A stretch of 64,000 nt of DNA from Lanius collurio (lineage: Eukaryota > Chordata > Aves > Passeriformes > Laniidae): assembly GCA_020086605.1 (NCBI GenBank), contig JACBWW010000093.1, positions 614,285-678,284 of the forward strand, given 5' to 3'. The first letter of the stretch is position 1; each line of letters begins with the position of its first letter. Position numbers and translations under genes: made by a program. Below are positions 11,462 to 23,545 of the stretch, one piece after another. The notes under the pieces are model-generated. The model was not told where the DNA came from. It worked only from the letters and a program-made list of their open reading frames with translations, and searched no databases.

Positions 11462-11466
11462 GTCAG
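11462..11466. repeat. Target-site duplication GTCAG, right copy
   Basis: Matches the copy at 10668-10672 base for base and directly abuts the LTR terminus TATAACA. Confidence 0.85.
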
Positions 11467-11644
11467 CCAAGGACAGGAGGGAGGAAATGTTGTTTCCCTA
11501 TGTGCATTATTAATTGTCTTTCTATTCCCACTACCTGAATCAATAATTTAAAATACTAAAAAAATATATATTTTTATGTTTATATATATAATTTTGTACT
11601 ACATTAATTTCCCCAGGCTGAGTCTGTTTAATCCACAGCAATGG
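11467..11644. other. AT-rich spacer
   Basis: Contains A and TATA runs (about 11559-11600). No feature supported. Confidence 0.5.
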
Positions 11645-11762
11645 GGCCCTGAGCAACCAGATCTAGTGGGGGCCATCCCTCCTTGGTGATCTCTGAGGTC
11701 CCTTCCAACCCAAACCTTTCTATGATTTCTAGGATGATTTCTAGGATGATTTCTATGATATT
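11645..11762 (+). mobile_element. CR1 LINE 3' tail
   Basis: GGGGCCCTGAGCAACCAGAT is followed by AGGTCCCTTCCAACCCAAAC. The terminal repeat is expanded here: ATGATTTCTAGG is repeated two to three times before 11762. Confidence 0.88.
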
Positions 11763-12179
11763 TGGTCAGAGGTCTTCTATCTTTATCTCAACCTATGAGT
11801 TTTCTCACTCCTGATCTTCCACACCCTCTCTCCTCCTGCTGCAGGGAGCAGTGAGGGAGCACTTGTACCACTGCAGGAGTTTGGCCACTCACTAGGACCA
11901 GCACTCCTTCTTACCTGAGGTGTGAGTCTGCCTACATAAAAAACGTTTTCTCTAGACTTTGTCAAATGTTTTTGGCTCCTTTCTGTCTGTGCCTGCTCGT
12001 CAGTGTGTAATTAATTAATTACCACTCCAGCCAGTGCTTCACCCACCACAGGTCTGAGCCATAGCACCCACCTTGGTTTCAGTTCTCTGGTCCCAGAGCT
12101 GACCATAAGGATGTCCAGCAGAAAATCCTACACAGCTTTTATTGCAGAATTAAACTTTGAAATGCCAACTTGGTTTAAA
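11763..12179. other. No gene seen; mixed sequence
   Basis: Includes a TAATTAATTAATTA run at about 12006. No other signal. Confidence 0.45.
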
Positions 12180-12305
12180 TCATAGAATCCCCAAATGGTT
12201 TGGGTTGGAAGGGACATCAAGGCTCATCCAGTCCCACTCCTGCCATGGGCAGGGACACCTTTCCTTGTCCAGGTTGCTCCACGTCCCATCCAACCTGGCC
12301 AAAAT
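12180..12305 (-). mobile_element. CR1 LINE 3' tail
   Basis: CATAGAATCCCCAAATGG and TTTGGGTTGGAAGGGACATC are followed by TGCCATGGGCAGGGACACCT and CCATCCAACCTGGCC, a standard CR1 tail in complement. Confidence 0.9.
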
Positions 12306-13677
12306 CTGAAGTTATGAAGATTCCAGTAATATCACACGCAGGAAGCTTTTCCACCACCAAGGCTATTCATTCCAAATCAGTTCTGTAAGAACTCTCTATT
12401 AGAGACACACAATCCTCTTTGCCAACAGTGAAGTAATCTCATCAATGACATAGTGTTCTTTAAGCTGCTTTTCCCCGAAATACAGCACAAAACACGTACA
12501 CACACACACATTTTTTTCATCCTTATTGAGCAATTCTCACCTCACACTGGATCTGTGTCATTACCAGAATTTTGGTTTCTAATGTACTCAAAAAACTTCT
12601 TTGCTCTATTGATTGCAGCTGTGGATTTTTCACCGAGGACCTTAAACCTCTTTATCAATTTTCTGTTCTGTTAAGTGTCTCCTTCTCAGAGATTGTCAGG
12701 TATCACCCCCTCCTCCTGTTATTTACAGCTTTTCTTTTTCAATAGTTCAGCCCGAGTCCCTGGGAGGTGGAGACTCAGCAGCAGGAGCCTCTGCTGCTGG
12801 AAAGAAAAGATGGGCCCTGAGGAAAACGGAATGTGGGGCAGACAGATGGGGCAGGATGGAGGGGGGTGGTTTGACTCAGATACCTTGAGGGTCTGGGAAG
12901 AGAGGAAATGGATGGGTGCCCAAGAGATGAGATTGCTCTTGGCAGCATCACAGGCTGGAGAGTGAGGAGCTGCGACAAGCAGTGTACAAATGTGAGCCAT
13001 GGGTGGTCTCCCCTTGGTCTGCAGCTGTGCTCCAGAGCTGCTCTGGCCACTGGGGAGCTCAGCAGTTTATGGGGTTGGTGACACGCTGTCACTTCACTGA
13101 TGGAGGCAGTGCTGGCTGGCTGCAGGGGAGGGAGCCAAAACACGGGGAAGAAGGAGAGGGACTGGAGAAAGATGCTCAAGGAGCAGTAAAATCAGTGTTG
13201 GACACAAAGAGAGAAGACAGGAAAACACAAAACACTCGTAAAGAGGAGAAATATCTGGAGGTTAAAGAAAGTAAAGCCAAGCATGAGCCTCATGAGGTGT
13301 GAAAGGGTCTGTGAGAAAGCACAGCTCCAGCAATGGTGTCCTTCCCATCCCTTCATTCTTCAAATTAAGAATAATGAATGCCCCCCATCTAACGAGAGAA
13401 TGAGGTGAGGAACTCCTGCACAATCCCCCTGCCCTCGCTGGGTTTCTGGAGCACATTCCCTGTCCCTGCCCCACAAAGGAAGTGTCTTTGCAGCCCACCA
13501 CAGAAGATGAGAAGCCTCAGCCCAAAGCCAGAGAAGCCACTGCAGCACTTTGTGCAAATTGTGGAGTCCATCCCTGTGGATCCCAGAGCTCCAATCTCCC
13601 CATTCCCAGAGTGAGAGATGGATTTATGCCCCAAGGCCAGTGACTGTCCTCTTCCCTAATGTCTTCTCCTCCTCAGA
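12306..13677. other. No gene seen; unique sequence
   Basis: A CA run lies at about 12498-12511. The rest is mixed, with purine-rich sequence at 13130-13300. Confidence 0.45.
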
Positions 13678-13850
13678 GGCACAGAATCCCAGCCAGGGTT
13701 GGGTAGGAAGGGGCAGCAAAGCTCATCTCACTCCATCCCCTGCCGTGGGCAGGGACACCTTCCACTGTCCCAGGTGGCTCCAAGGTGGGTTGACCAACCT
13801 GGCCTTGGACATTTCCAGGGATGGGGCAGCAGCAGCTTCTCTGAACATTC
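13678..13850 (-). mobile_element. CR1 LINE 3' tail
   Basis: GGCACAGAATCCCAGCCAGG leads into TGCCGTGGGCAGGGACACCT and AACCTGGCCTTGGACATTTC, the CR1 tail in complement, with moderate divergence. Confidence 0.85.
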
Positions 13851-14349
13851 TTGTGGTGCTCCTCTCTCCTGCACAGATCCTCTCCTTGGTCAGCCTGTGT
13901 TCCTTGCCCTTTCCCACCACCACCAAACAGCCCTGTGCAATTTTCCTTACAAGAGATTCTGAGAGGAGCTTCAGCATCTGAGCCTGTCTGAGGGGTGGTG
14001 AGCCCTGATCCAGCAAAGCAGCCTGTCAGAGACACTTCTGGCCAGGAAATCCTGCTTGGAATGTGGCACCCCTGGAACTGAGCCAGAAACTGCAACTTGC
14101 AACCAAAACCTGTGGGTTCAGAGTTTTTCCAGCTGCACCTGCTGCCTGTTGTGCTTGGTCCTGCACAGCTCCACACAGAGCGAGTTATACAAATAATACC
14201 TTCAGCTACTGCTTTTTTTTTATGTTTTCAGACTGCTTATCCACAGCTTGAAGCATAAAACTGTGGAAATGGGAAGTGGAAAAGCATCATTTGGTTCATG
14301 GAACATTTGCATTCTGTACATGTTGCTCCTGTCTCCTTTGTTAGGATGA
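13851..14349. other. No gene seen
   Basis: Short unique stretch between two CR1 tails of opposite orientation; nothing recognised. Confidence 0.4.
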
Positions 14350-14637
14350 GGACCCACTCCAGGTAAGAAGGGGCAGGACAAGAGGAAGTGGCCCCAAGTT
14401 GTGCCAGAGGAAGTTCAGACTGGATAACAGCAAAATATTTTTCATGGGAAGTGTGGTCAGGCATTGGCACAGACTGCCCAGGGCAGTGGTGGAGTCACCA
14501 TCCCTGGGAGAGTGTAAAACCTTTGTGACTGTGGCACTTGGGGACCTTTAATGGTGACCTTGGCAGGTCTGGGGCAATGGACTTCATCTTAGAGGACTTT
14601 TCCAACCTCAAAGGTTCCATGATTGTGCAAATTCCAG
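14350..14637 (+). mobile_element. CR1 LINE 3' tail, older type
   Basis: GGACAAGAGGAAGTGGCCCC and GGCATTGGCACAGACTGCCC precede GTGGAGTCACCATCCCTGGG. It ends GAGGACTTTTCCAACCTCAA and CCATGATTG. This is the tail type that ends in TTTTCCAACCT. Confidence 0.87.
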
Positions 14638-16361
14638 AAGACAGCAAATGCACAGGATAGCAAACCTTCCCTGTGGAAAACCACACACAGAAAGCTGTAC
14701 CCCATCCCCTGACTGGCTGGGGGTGTGGGGGGCTTGGTTCCTTTTTTGGCTGTTGAGTCCCCCAAAGCCTGTGCACTTTGAAAAGCAGGACAAGGAGGAG
14801 ACTCCTGCCAACCAAAGGTGCACCTGGAGATGGGGAAGGGGAGAGGAACATGGAAACAGTCACCCAGTCCACAGGGGGAATAATTAGAAATGCAATTGTC
14901 CTTTGCAAGCAGAACTTTCTGGGTTTTTTGAGGTCTGTGTTGATTGTTTCAGGCATTTTTGATTGGTTGGTTTTGGGTTTTTTGTTGCGCTTGTTTTGGT
15001 TTGTTTCTTTTTTTTTTTATAATTTATTTTTGTTGTTGCTTTTTTTCCCAAAAAGATGTCTCTGACCTTGAAAGAACTTTCGACCATTAAAACCAAAGCT
15101 ATGGAGCTGTGAAAGGAGCTGCTAACCAAGACCAAAAGATATTTCCACACAGGCTTTCAAGTAGTTCCTGAGGCTGCTTTTCCAGTGGACTTTGCATCAG
15201 CCCTTGTATCCAAACCAGCAGCAATTACCAGGAAGATTACAAAGCTGCCCACTGGTGTCAGGAACAGCAGTCCCAGAGAAACAGTCTAATTAAGAATCAA
15301 ATAATCCAGCATTTAGATAAATGCAGAGTAGCTTGATTGGGTCAGACCATCAGGGCTGCTGAAGGGAGAAGCGTGTCTTGTTAACCTGGAGAAGTTAATA
15401 AAACCCGAGAGCAAGGTGACCCAAGTGCGTGTCATTTCCTTGGATTTTGAAAACACATTTTTTATAAGGTTCCTCATAAAAGGCTTAAGGAAAATAAATA
15501 GATGTAGGAGAGAGGGAAATGAGTCATAATAACTGATTTCATTAAAAGATACAAACCAAAGAGCAGCAATGGAAGTTTGTTCCTCAGAGGAGCAGAGGTA
15601 AGAAAAAGGTTTTCTCAGTGGTTTTTTTTATAGTCTTTATTTAAATATTAAAAACAGTGCTAATTATATTGTCAATGGAAAACATAAATCTAAAATATAG
15701 GAAATATCAAATGTCCAACTGTCTTTTGTAACGAGGCTCTGAACTGTCCATAATTTTCAAATGGATTTCCTCCCTCCTTTTCCACAAACACCCAAAGAAA
15801 TTTCCCTTAAAATCAAAACCAACAACAAACCACACAGATTTTATCTAAAAAAAAGGATAAGAACAAGGAGGACTTATTTTTTCCAGTCTGCCTTTCAGAT
15901 CCAGCAACCTGATGCTATTCTGGGCTGGGATCTCCCTGCTCAGGAAAAGTCATGGCAGCCACTAAGTCTGATGTCCCCTTGTGGCTTTGGGAGCTCTGGG
16001 GAGGGAGGACTGTCCATGAATTCATGCTTTGGAAAAATTAAAAGACACACACACAAAAATGTCCTGGGTACTGCAGTTTCTCATGGGTTCACCTCAGCAA
16101 ACAGAATATTCTGAATATTGGGGAAACAGAAAAGATGTGTGATTATCTGCACTCATGGAGAAAGGCAAGGTGCACTGAGGAGCTGGTGCCTGTTTCCTTT
16201 TAGCTTCTCTGGACACGGGGAGATGTTGGAGCACAGCACCTTTTGTGGCAACTGATGAAAGCCCAATGAGTCTGAATTATTTCAGGTGTTCCATCCAGGT
16301 GGGGGTTGTGCAACTCTTGGACATCCTGGGGAAAAAACTGCAACAAAACCAAAACAACAAA
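14638..16361. other. No gene seen; T-rich then AT-rich sequence
   Basis: Poly-T/TTG-rich at about 14985-15050 and AT-rich at 15420-15850. No coding or RNA gene could be supported. Confidence 0.45.
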
Positions 16362-16570
16362 AAGAATCCCAGAAGGATTTGGGTTGGAAGGGACATTGAA
16401 GTTCATCCCATCCCACCCCTGCCATGGCAGGGACACCTCCCACTGTCCCAGGCTGCTCCCAGCCCCAATGTCCAGCCTGGCCTTGGGCACTGCCAGGGAT
16501 CCAGGGGCAGCCACAGCTGCTCTGGGCACCCTGTGCCAGGGCCTGCCCACCCTCCCAGGGAGGAAATAGG
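16362..16570 (-). mobile_element. CR1 LINE 3' tail (young-looking subfamily)
   Basis: Complement of the same tail found at 4.6, 18.3 and 35.1 kb. It includes CATGGCAGGGACACCTCCCA, GCCCCAATGTCCAGCCTGGC and GGCAGCCACAGCTGCTCTGG. Confidence 0.92.
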
Positions 16571-18120
16571 AAATAACAGATATATCTGAGGAACGTTTCA
16601 GTAGAAATGGTGTAAATATGGGGCCACTGCCCTCTCAGTGAAGGTGGCCAGCACTGTCACAACCATTCTCAGATGTCAGAAATGTTTCCCAAGCCAGCAA
16701 TAATGACAAATAGTCAATCTATTGTCATTTCATGTCAGAATAGACAAAGGCTGGGTTGGAAAGGACCCGTGGAGTTCTCATGGATTACCCCAGAGCCTGA
16801 GCAGGTCTTTAAAGACCCATCCTGCTGCTTGAGTCTTGTCCAGTCGTGTTTTGTCCACCCCCAGTGACAGAGATGCCGTGGCCTGGCTGAACCCCTGTGC
16901 TGCTGCCTGGCCAGGGTTTGCTTCCCCGCAGGTCCTGGCAGGCTGAAGTGACGGGGATTTGGAGAAACCAGAAGTTTATGTGACTGCACGAAGTACCTGC
17001 TGCTCCTGCCCCTCACAGTGGGGTTTTTACAGCAAGTCTCATTGTCTGTAATTCATCCACAGTCTGACACCTGAAATATCCCAGTATTAGATGATGAATA
17101 GGACTTCAAACAGCACAGGAGGAGTGGTAACTTCCTCAGGTGCTCTCTGGAGGAGTAACACAATTGCAGAACCAAACTCAAACCAAACTAAGCTGCAGCT
17201 GAGAGGGACCCCAGAGAATGGAGCAGCCTGGGAACAACACCCAGGGAACAGAGCCTTCTGGAGGTGACAGACTGTCAGACACTCTCCTCTTGTGGGATGG
17301 ACCACAGGAGAGCTGGTGAGACCCCACCCTGCTGCCCCAGCACCGGGAGTCACCGAGCCTGCCATGGCGAAGGAGGGGCTGGTCAGACCCCCAGGGACAG
17401 TGAGGGGAGGCACAGCTGACACACCACACTCATTAAAAGGTTGTTTTTCTCAGGGCTGCAGCAGTCTGACTGTAGGAATCACACCATGGTCACTGCTGGT
17501 TGTTTGTGGGGTGGGGATGGAGCCTGGAACTGCGATGGTGCTGCACGGACACGTCCAAACCAGTTTGGGAGTCAGGCATCTAAAGGGACAGGGAGAGAAG
17601 GGACAGTGGCAGGAGAGGCACAGAGGGAAGGAGAGCTTCCTGTGGGTCATTCAGGCTTTCAGCTGTGACCTGAAATTGTTTCTGGATAATTCTGAAGCCA
17701 TCCAGGTCTCCCGTGCTCTGCCCACCCTGCTGGGGGAATGGACAACATCCCAGCTTTGAAAAAAATGCCAATTCTCCTAATTCTTTGGCCACAATTCTGG
17801 CATTTTAGGGCTTAGATCTTTTCCTCCCCTTGTTCTGACTGGAAAAGCTGAACATTTCTTATATCAAAACATCATTTTCATGGTCATGTTTGTGGTTCTT
17901 TGATGCTATTCATGGTGACTTCTGCACTGGAAATGAGAATATAACAGACCATGAAATTGCAAAAGATGGCACAGGACTTCAGAGCTTTGGTAGAAAGCCA
18001 AGGAAAATCTTTCCCTGTTCCAAGTGAGAAGAGGCTGAAAAGATAAAAGTTCTTGAATTTTATGTGATGTTCTAAAGCCAATGGCAGTTTAAGGTATGGA
18101 AGCTGCCTTTCAGAGGGGAT
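16571..18120. other. No gene seen; possible degraded CR1 near 16.75 kb
   Basis: GGCTGGGTTGGAAAGGACCC at about 16749 resembles a CR1 tail, but the flanks do not continue the match. The remainder is unique. Confidence 0.4.
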
Positions 18121-18535
18121 GGATGGTTAGAGAGATGGAGCACCTCTCCTACGAGGCAAAGCTGGGAATGCTGGGGGTGTCCACCTGGAGAAGAGAAGGG
18201 AACCCTCAGAGCCCCTTCCAGTGCCTGAAGGGGCTCCAGGAGAGCGGGAGAGGGACTGGGGACAAGGGCTGGAGGGACAGGACGCAGGGAATGGCTTCCC
18301 AGTGCCAGAGGGCAGGGCTGGATGGGATCTTGGGCAGGATTTGTTCCCTGGGAGGGTGGGCAGGCCCTGGCACAGGGTGCCCAGAGCAGCTGTGGCTGCC
18401 CCTGGATCCCTGGCAGAGCCCTGGACAGGCTGGCCATTGGGGCTGGGAGCAGCCTGGGACAGTGGGAGGTGTCCCTGCCATGGCAGGGGTGACTTTAAGG
18501 TCCCTCCAACCCCAACCATTTAATGACTTGTAGGA
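18121..18535 (+). mobile_element. CR1 LINE 3' tail, about 415 bp (young-looking subfamily)
   Basis: One of the longest copies. It starts with ATGGAGCACCTCTCCTACGA and CACCTGGAGAAGAGAAGGGA and runs through GGTGGGCAGGCCCTGGCACA. It ends TTTAAGGTCCCTCCAACCCC. Confidence 0.93.
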
Positions 18536-20724
18536 TTTTCTGATTCCCAGGAGGGTAAATGGGCAGAACAAGGCCTCAGGCGATGGCCATGGGGTGGACT
18601 GAGGAGATCTTGGACCACCAGCACAAAAGCCAACGTTGAGAAGTGAACCCAACAGCTCATGACTGTTAAAAGTGACACTTGGTGACAATGCAAGAAAGAC
18701 CCAACTCTGAGGGACCCTTTGAGCTGCTCCTGTGCAGGACTGGCAGCACTCACAGCTCTGAACCCCAGAGAGGGTCGCCTTGGAAGGGACCCCTGTGGGG
18801 TCACCTGGGCCAACGTCCCTCTAAGCAGGGTTGTCCTGCAGCCTCTGGCACAGGACTGTGGCAGTGGCAGGGTGGGACAGAGCCATGAAGGCTCCCAGGT
18901 AATGGTGGAAAGCAGGGGCTGGAGGGAGGTGGTGCCTTGTGTCAGCAAGAAGAGTGTGGAGAAATGAAATATTGAATTGTGGCAGAGGCACAACAGGGCC
19001 AGGGGGGAAGGCTGGGCAGGGCAGGAAAGTCTCAACAGCCCCCTCTGCACCCCCAGCTCCAACCTAATCATGATTAGTCCCCTACAGTTATCAAATGCAT
19101 GGGAATTGATGGGAATTATGGGAGCCTTTAACGTCTCAAAAATGGATTGAAAGGTAATTACTGCTTATATTGGCTCAGGTATTTTAGGTGATGGATTTCT
19201 TTGCAAAAGTCAAGTATAACACCTCTTTAAACCTCGCTCCGGTATGGTTATAAAAGTAGTAAAATTTGAATAAAGTGCCATCTTGAGCTGCCTTTTCTCA
19301 CTTTAACTTTCAAAATGGGCAAAAGTAGGTCTAGAATGAAGGTTTGGAAGCTTAGAAAGGCAAACTTTGAAATCTAAGGAAATGAATTATTGAGTCTGAC
19401 TAAGCAGCTCTGGGATCTGTGAGCAGAGAAGACACAGGTACTTAAAATTCAAAATTCAAAAGGGAGAGAGAGCAGTGAGAAGAGGAAAGTTTGAGAGGTT
19501 ACAAACTGAAAAAGAAAGTTAGAATGACCAAAAACCCACCTCACACAGGAAATTAAAATTAATAATAGTAAATGGCACTTAAGCCACAGAAACCAAGGGG
19601 AGCCAAGAGAAAATTAGGACAGTTGCACACTTGAGACAAAAATAGATCAGAAGTTACCTGTTGGCAAGCCTGAAAATCTTATTTACCACAATTAACAGCA
19701 GCACCAAGGTGATATCAAGGGCATTAACAGAAATCCCAGGGTAAATTAGGGTGGGTCACGAGGCCTGACCTCATCTGAGGAGAAGCCCCAATTTGGCCTG
19801 ATTGAAGTGAAAATAAACCACTGATTTCTGCCTGGGCCAGTAACAGCACTGGCTGAACAACAGATCGAGTGGGGACCATGGATAGTAATTATGGAAATCA
19901 GGGGTAACAGATAAAACACCTCTGTCAAGAAGAGGGTGAAGCATGGTTCAGACAAATGTAGGCTCTTGGTTGGATGTCAGAGTTATGGAACAAGACCAGA
20001 TAAAGGCAGGGGAGCAGGGAGAAGTGTATGAAGTACAAGATAATTTAACAAAGCGAAATGGTTTCTGGATAATTTAGCAGCATTTCCTGGCAGGATCAGG
20101 GCTGCCATGCAGAGGACATGCATGAACTAAATCCCTCTCACTTTCTGTGAGATCCTAATAAATTAGGCATAGATTTGGGCTCTGGAGCTGAAAGTGAATA
20201 AAAGGAGTCAAGGATTCCCACTGAAAGGGAATTACCAGAGAAGGGAATGGTGCTCAGAGATCGTTCTGAACTCAACAGGACTGGACTTGTGGGGAAATGT
20301 CTGCTGGGAGGGACCTCTGGGGAGAAAACTCCTCCTAGGGCAGAGCTGACTGCAAAGGGAGATCTCTTTAATATGGGATGGTGAGGAAAGACTAAAAGCT
20401 CAGTCTGAGCTTTGTGGTTGGAATGTGACAACGAACTGGGAAGTGCTACCAGGCCTGGCAGAAGAACTGGATCTCACTCTGGAATGGTTCAGATGAGATA
20501 TTTGGGAGCATAAATGAGACTTGTGTCCTTAGAGCTTCTCAAAGGCTGTGTTTTTTGACACTTGCTCTAAAATATGTGGCCAAGAGTTAAATAAAAATGC
20601 ATGAACTACAGGCATAAGGAAGGTGGAAAAATTACAAGCATTTATAGATTGCATATGGCTTTTTATCTGCAACACTGGACCAACCAGCTCTGACACTCAT
20701 TTGAGACCTCATGTACAGTTAAAG
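18536..20724. other. No gene seen; A-rich region with an LTR-like block
   Basis: From about 19.05 to 20.7 kb the base composition changes to A-rich. A TATAAAAG (19251-19258) followed 14 bases later by GAATAAAG is LTR-like, but no element ends or duplications were found. A 14-bp perfect palindrome CTAATCATGATTAG lies at 19064-19077. No protein frame is convincing. Confidence 0.35.
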
Positions 20725-20815
20725 AAACCCAGAATGGTTTGGTTTGGAGGGACCTAAAAGCCCATCTCATTCCACCCCTTGCCAAGGGGAGAGACACTTT
20801 CTGCCATGTTCTGTC
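20725..20815 (-). mobile_element. CR1 LINE 3' tail, short
   Basis: AACCCAGAATGGTTTGGTTT and GGAGGGACCTAAAAGCCCAT give the complement of the tail. It stops after about 90 bp. Confidence 0.8.
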
Positions 20816-21234
20816 CCTTGTGTTCATCATTCCTCTGGGGGAAACACTCACGTGGCAGATGGAACCTAAATCCCCTGTGTGTGTCAGTAGGAAGTGGGAG
20901 GTGGGTCTGCAGCCATGGCTGGAGGTGGATCATGAGCCAGTTGGGACTGGAAATTAGGAGAACTTCCCATTTCAAGACTAAAGTGCACCATGGGTGTCAA
21001 GTCAGCATTTACCTAAAATCCAGTGGCCAATTCATGGTGCTCCTGGGACAAACATTGGGATCAGAGCCACAGAGAAGTTCCCAACTCCCTCAGCACCTGC
21101 AGGAGTCTCAGTGGAGCAGCTGGGTGTTCTTGCAGCATGGTCTTCCTTACATGGCTAAAATACAACAGCAGTGGCCAAGGAGGCCAAGGGCACCTGGGTG
21201 GTCCCAGCCATGGTGTGGCAGCAGGACCAGGCAG

Positions 21235-21757
21235 TGACTGTCCCCTGTGCTGGGCTCTGCTGAGGCCCTGCTTGAATCCTGGGTCAGTCCTGGGCTCCTC
21301 AGGACAGGAAAGATGTTGAGGGGCTGGAGTGTGTCCAGGAATGGGAACAGAGCTGGGAAGGGGCTGGAGCCCCAGGAGTGGCTGAGGGAGCTGGGAAAGG
21401 GGCTCAGCCTGGAGCAAAGGAGGCTCAGGGGGGACCTTGTGGCTCTGCACAAGTCCCTGACAGGAGGGGGCTCAGGGGGGGTCGGGCTCTGCTCCCAGGG
21501 AACAGGGACAGGAGGAGAGGGAACAGTCACAAGTTGTGCCAGGGAAGGTTTGGACTGGATATTCGGGAAATTCTTCATGGAAAAGGCTTTCAGACACTGG
21601 CACAGGCTGCCCAGGGCAGTTCTGGAGCCGCTGTCCCTGAAACTGTTCAAAGGGTGTGGGGATGTGGCACCTGGGGACATGGTTTTGTGGTGGTGCTGGA
21701 AGTCCTCAGTGATCTTGGGGGTCTTTCCCAACCTTCATTACTCTGTGATTCTGTGAG
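21235..21757 (+). mobile_element. CR1 LINE fragment, about 520 bp
   Basis: The longest CR1 piece in the window. It includes GTGTCCAGGAATGGGAACAG, GGAGCAAAGGAGGCTCAGGG, CACAAGTTGTGCCAGGGAAG and GGCACAGGCTGCCCAGGGCA. It ends AGTGATCTTGGGGGTCTTTC and CTCTGTGATTCTGTGAGC. It covers the end of the second ORF region, too broken to code. Confidence 0.9.
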
Positions 21758-23359
21758 CTCCTCCTCGAGGGAGCCTGGCAGTGATCCTGCAATCCCTGTG
21801 TCCTGTGGGACACAGATGGTTTGGTTGTCCCATCCCTCTGTGTCTCTTCATCCTTCTGCCTCACCAGCCTCGTGTGGAACAATCAGTGCCTTTTTTAATG
21901 ATTTCGAGTCCTGTGGCTCAGTCATCCTCTGTGACACACATGATACCAGGGAAGCAGAGCTCCTGGTGGAGCTGCTGGCAGAGATGGAATAAAAAACATT
22001 CATTTTGACACTGGAACATTTTCTGAAGCTTTTATAATTCACCATTGCTGAGAAACCACTACAGGAGCTGCTCTGCTCAGCCCATCAACCTGGAGAAAAT
22101 GCTTTTCCCTCTTGAGCCACTTTTGGTGTCACAAAGCAGGAGGAAATGTTTGAGTGAAAATGCTCACAATAATGGAGAGGTATTTTATCTGCTAGAACAA
22201 GGTACAAGGTGGTTAAGCCATTATCAAGTCCTTAATGTAAAAAATGCTTTAGATAGAGGGAAACTGGCAAAAATGGGAAAATTACTCTTTATCAAGATTA
22301 TGAAATGCTTTCCATTAACTGGATCCAACATATGCTCCTTGTTCTACACAATCTATCAGATTTTAAGGAAGATTTCTTCTAAAGCTAATAAAACCATTTT
22401 TGAAATATTCACTCTTTGCTCATTTGCATTTGCTTACAGAAAATTGTGTCTACTGTAAAGACAGCAAAGCAGTAATTATTTAAATTAGTTTGATAGATGT
22501 TTAGTAATGCTTTGATTAAAATATCAATTTTAGATACCAGTAAGTTTGTGAAAAGCAGAGCGTTTAAATGATAATGAATTTTTCTTCAAGAAATAGTTTC
22601 ATTCTGCACAAATGATTTAGAATGAAAAGCTCTTTTCATATAAAAATTTCAGGCACTCAAACAATGGAGCCAGAGCAGAACTGAGGTCAATCTGATGACC
22701 CAGTTGGATCATTATAAGACAGAAAAGGGGCCCATCTCTGTCAGATGAAATATGGGTGAATCCCCCTCCACAAGAGAAGGGTTTTATTATGTGGGTGATG
22801 CCCAAGCAAAGCCAACTTGCTTGGAAAATTGTCCTGTAGGACTGACAGACTGCTGGGGGATGAAGCTGAAGGTCATTGGTGAAAGGCAAAGCCAAACCCA
22901 CACACCCACGGGAGCAGGTGAGCCCAGGCCACCCCAGGGCTCCTGTTCCAGCCTGCAAGGGGTTGGTGAGCCCTGGAATCAGAGAGGGGAATTTGTGGGG
23001 GGCCATAGCCTGTTGCTCCAGCTCTGCACATTCATCTCCCTGGATAAATATTCATCTAATCTCTACATCAAAATATTCCACAATCTCCCTGCTGGCTCTG
23101 ACCTAAATCCTGTTATGCAAATGAAACTGAGTAGTTTCTCTCTTATCCATAATGGGTTTGGAAACAAGGCTATTTGTGTAAATCAGCTCTTCCTCTGGAC
23201 AAACATCTCAAATCCCCTTTTTCCCCCTCATAGTTCTCTATCCAACTGGTCTGCCTCTCCCCCAGCTCTCTCACCTGGCAATATCATTCCCACTGTGATC
23301 CTGCCCCTCCTGAGCATGATGAACACTGCACACACCTAAAGAAAAGCAAAGAGATCTTC
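21758..23359. other. No gene seen; AT-rich island
   Basis: Repeat-poor AT-rich sequence from about 22.1 to 22.7 kb. It has POU-type octamers ATTTGCAT at 22432 and ATGCAAAT at 23114. No exon is supported. Confidence 0.4.
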
Positions 23360-23545
23360 ACCCAGAGCAGCTGTGGCTGCCCCTGATCCCTGGCAGTGCC
23401 CAAGGCTGGGCTGGACAGGGCTTGGAGCACCCTGGGACAGTGGGAGGTGTCCCTGCCCATGGCAGGGGAGGGATGAGATGGATTTTAAGTTCCCTTCCAA
23501 CCCAAACCACCGTGGGATTCTGTGGTTCCATGACTCTATGACATA
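23360..23545 (+). mobile_element. CR1 LINE 3' tail
   Basis: Starts abruptly at CCCAGAGCAGCTGTGGCTGC and ends TTCCCTTCCAACCCAAACCA and GGGATTCTGTGG. 5'-truncated to about 185 bp. Confidence 0.91.

Noticed and set aside
18750..18840. Possible CR1 tail (CTTGGAAGGGACCCCTGTGG)
   Set aside because: Only about 25 bases resemble the tail; order of further landmarks is not kept.
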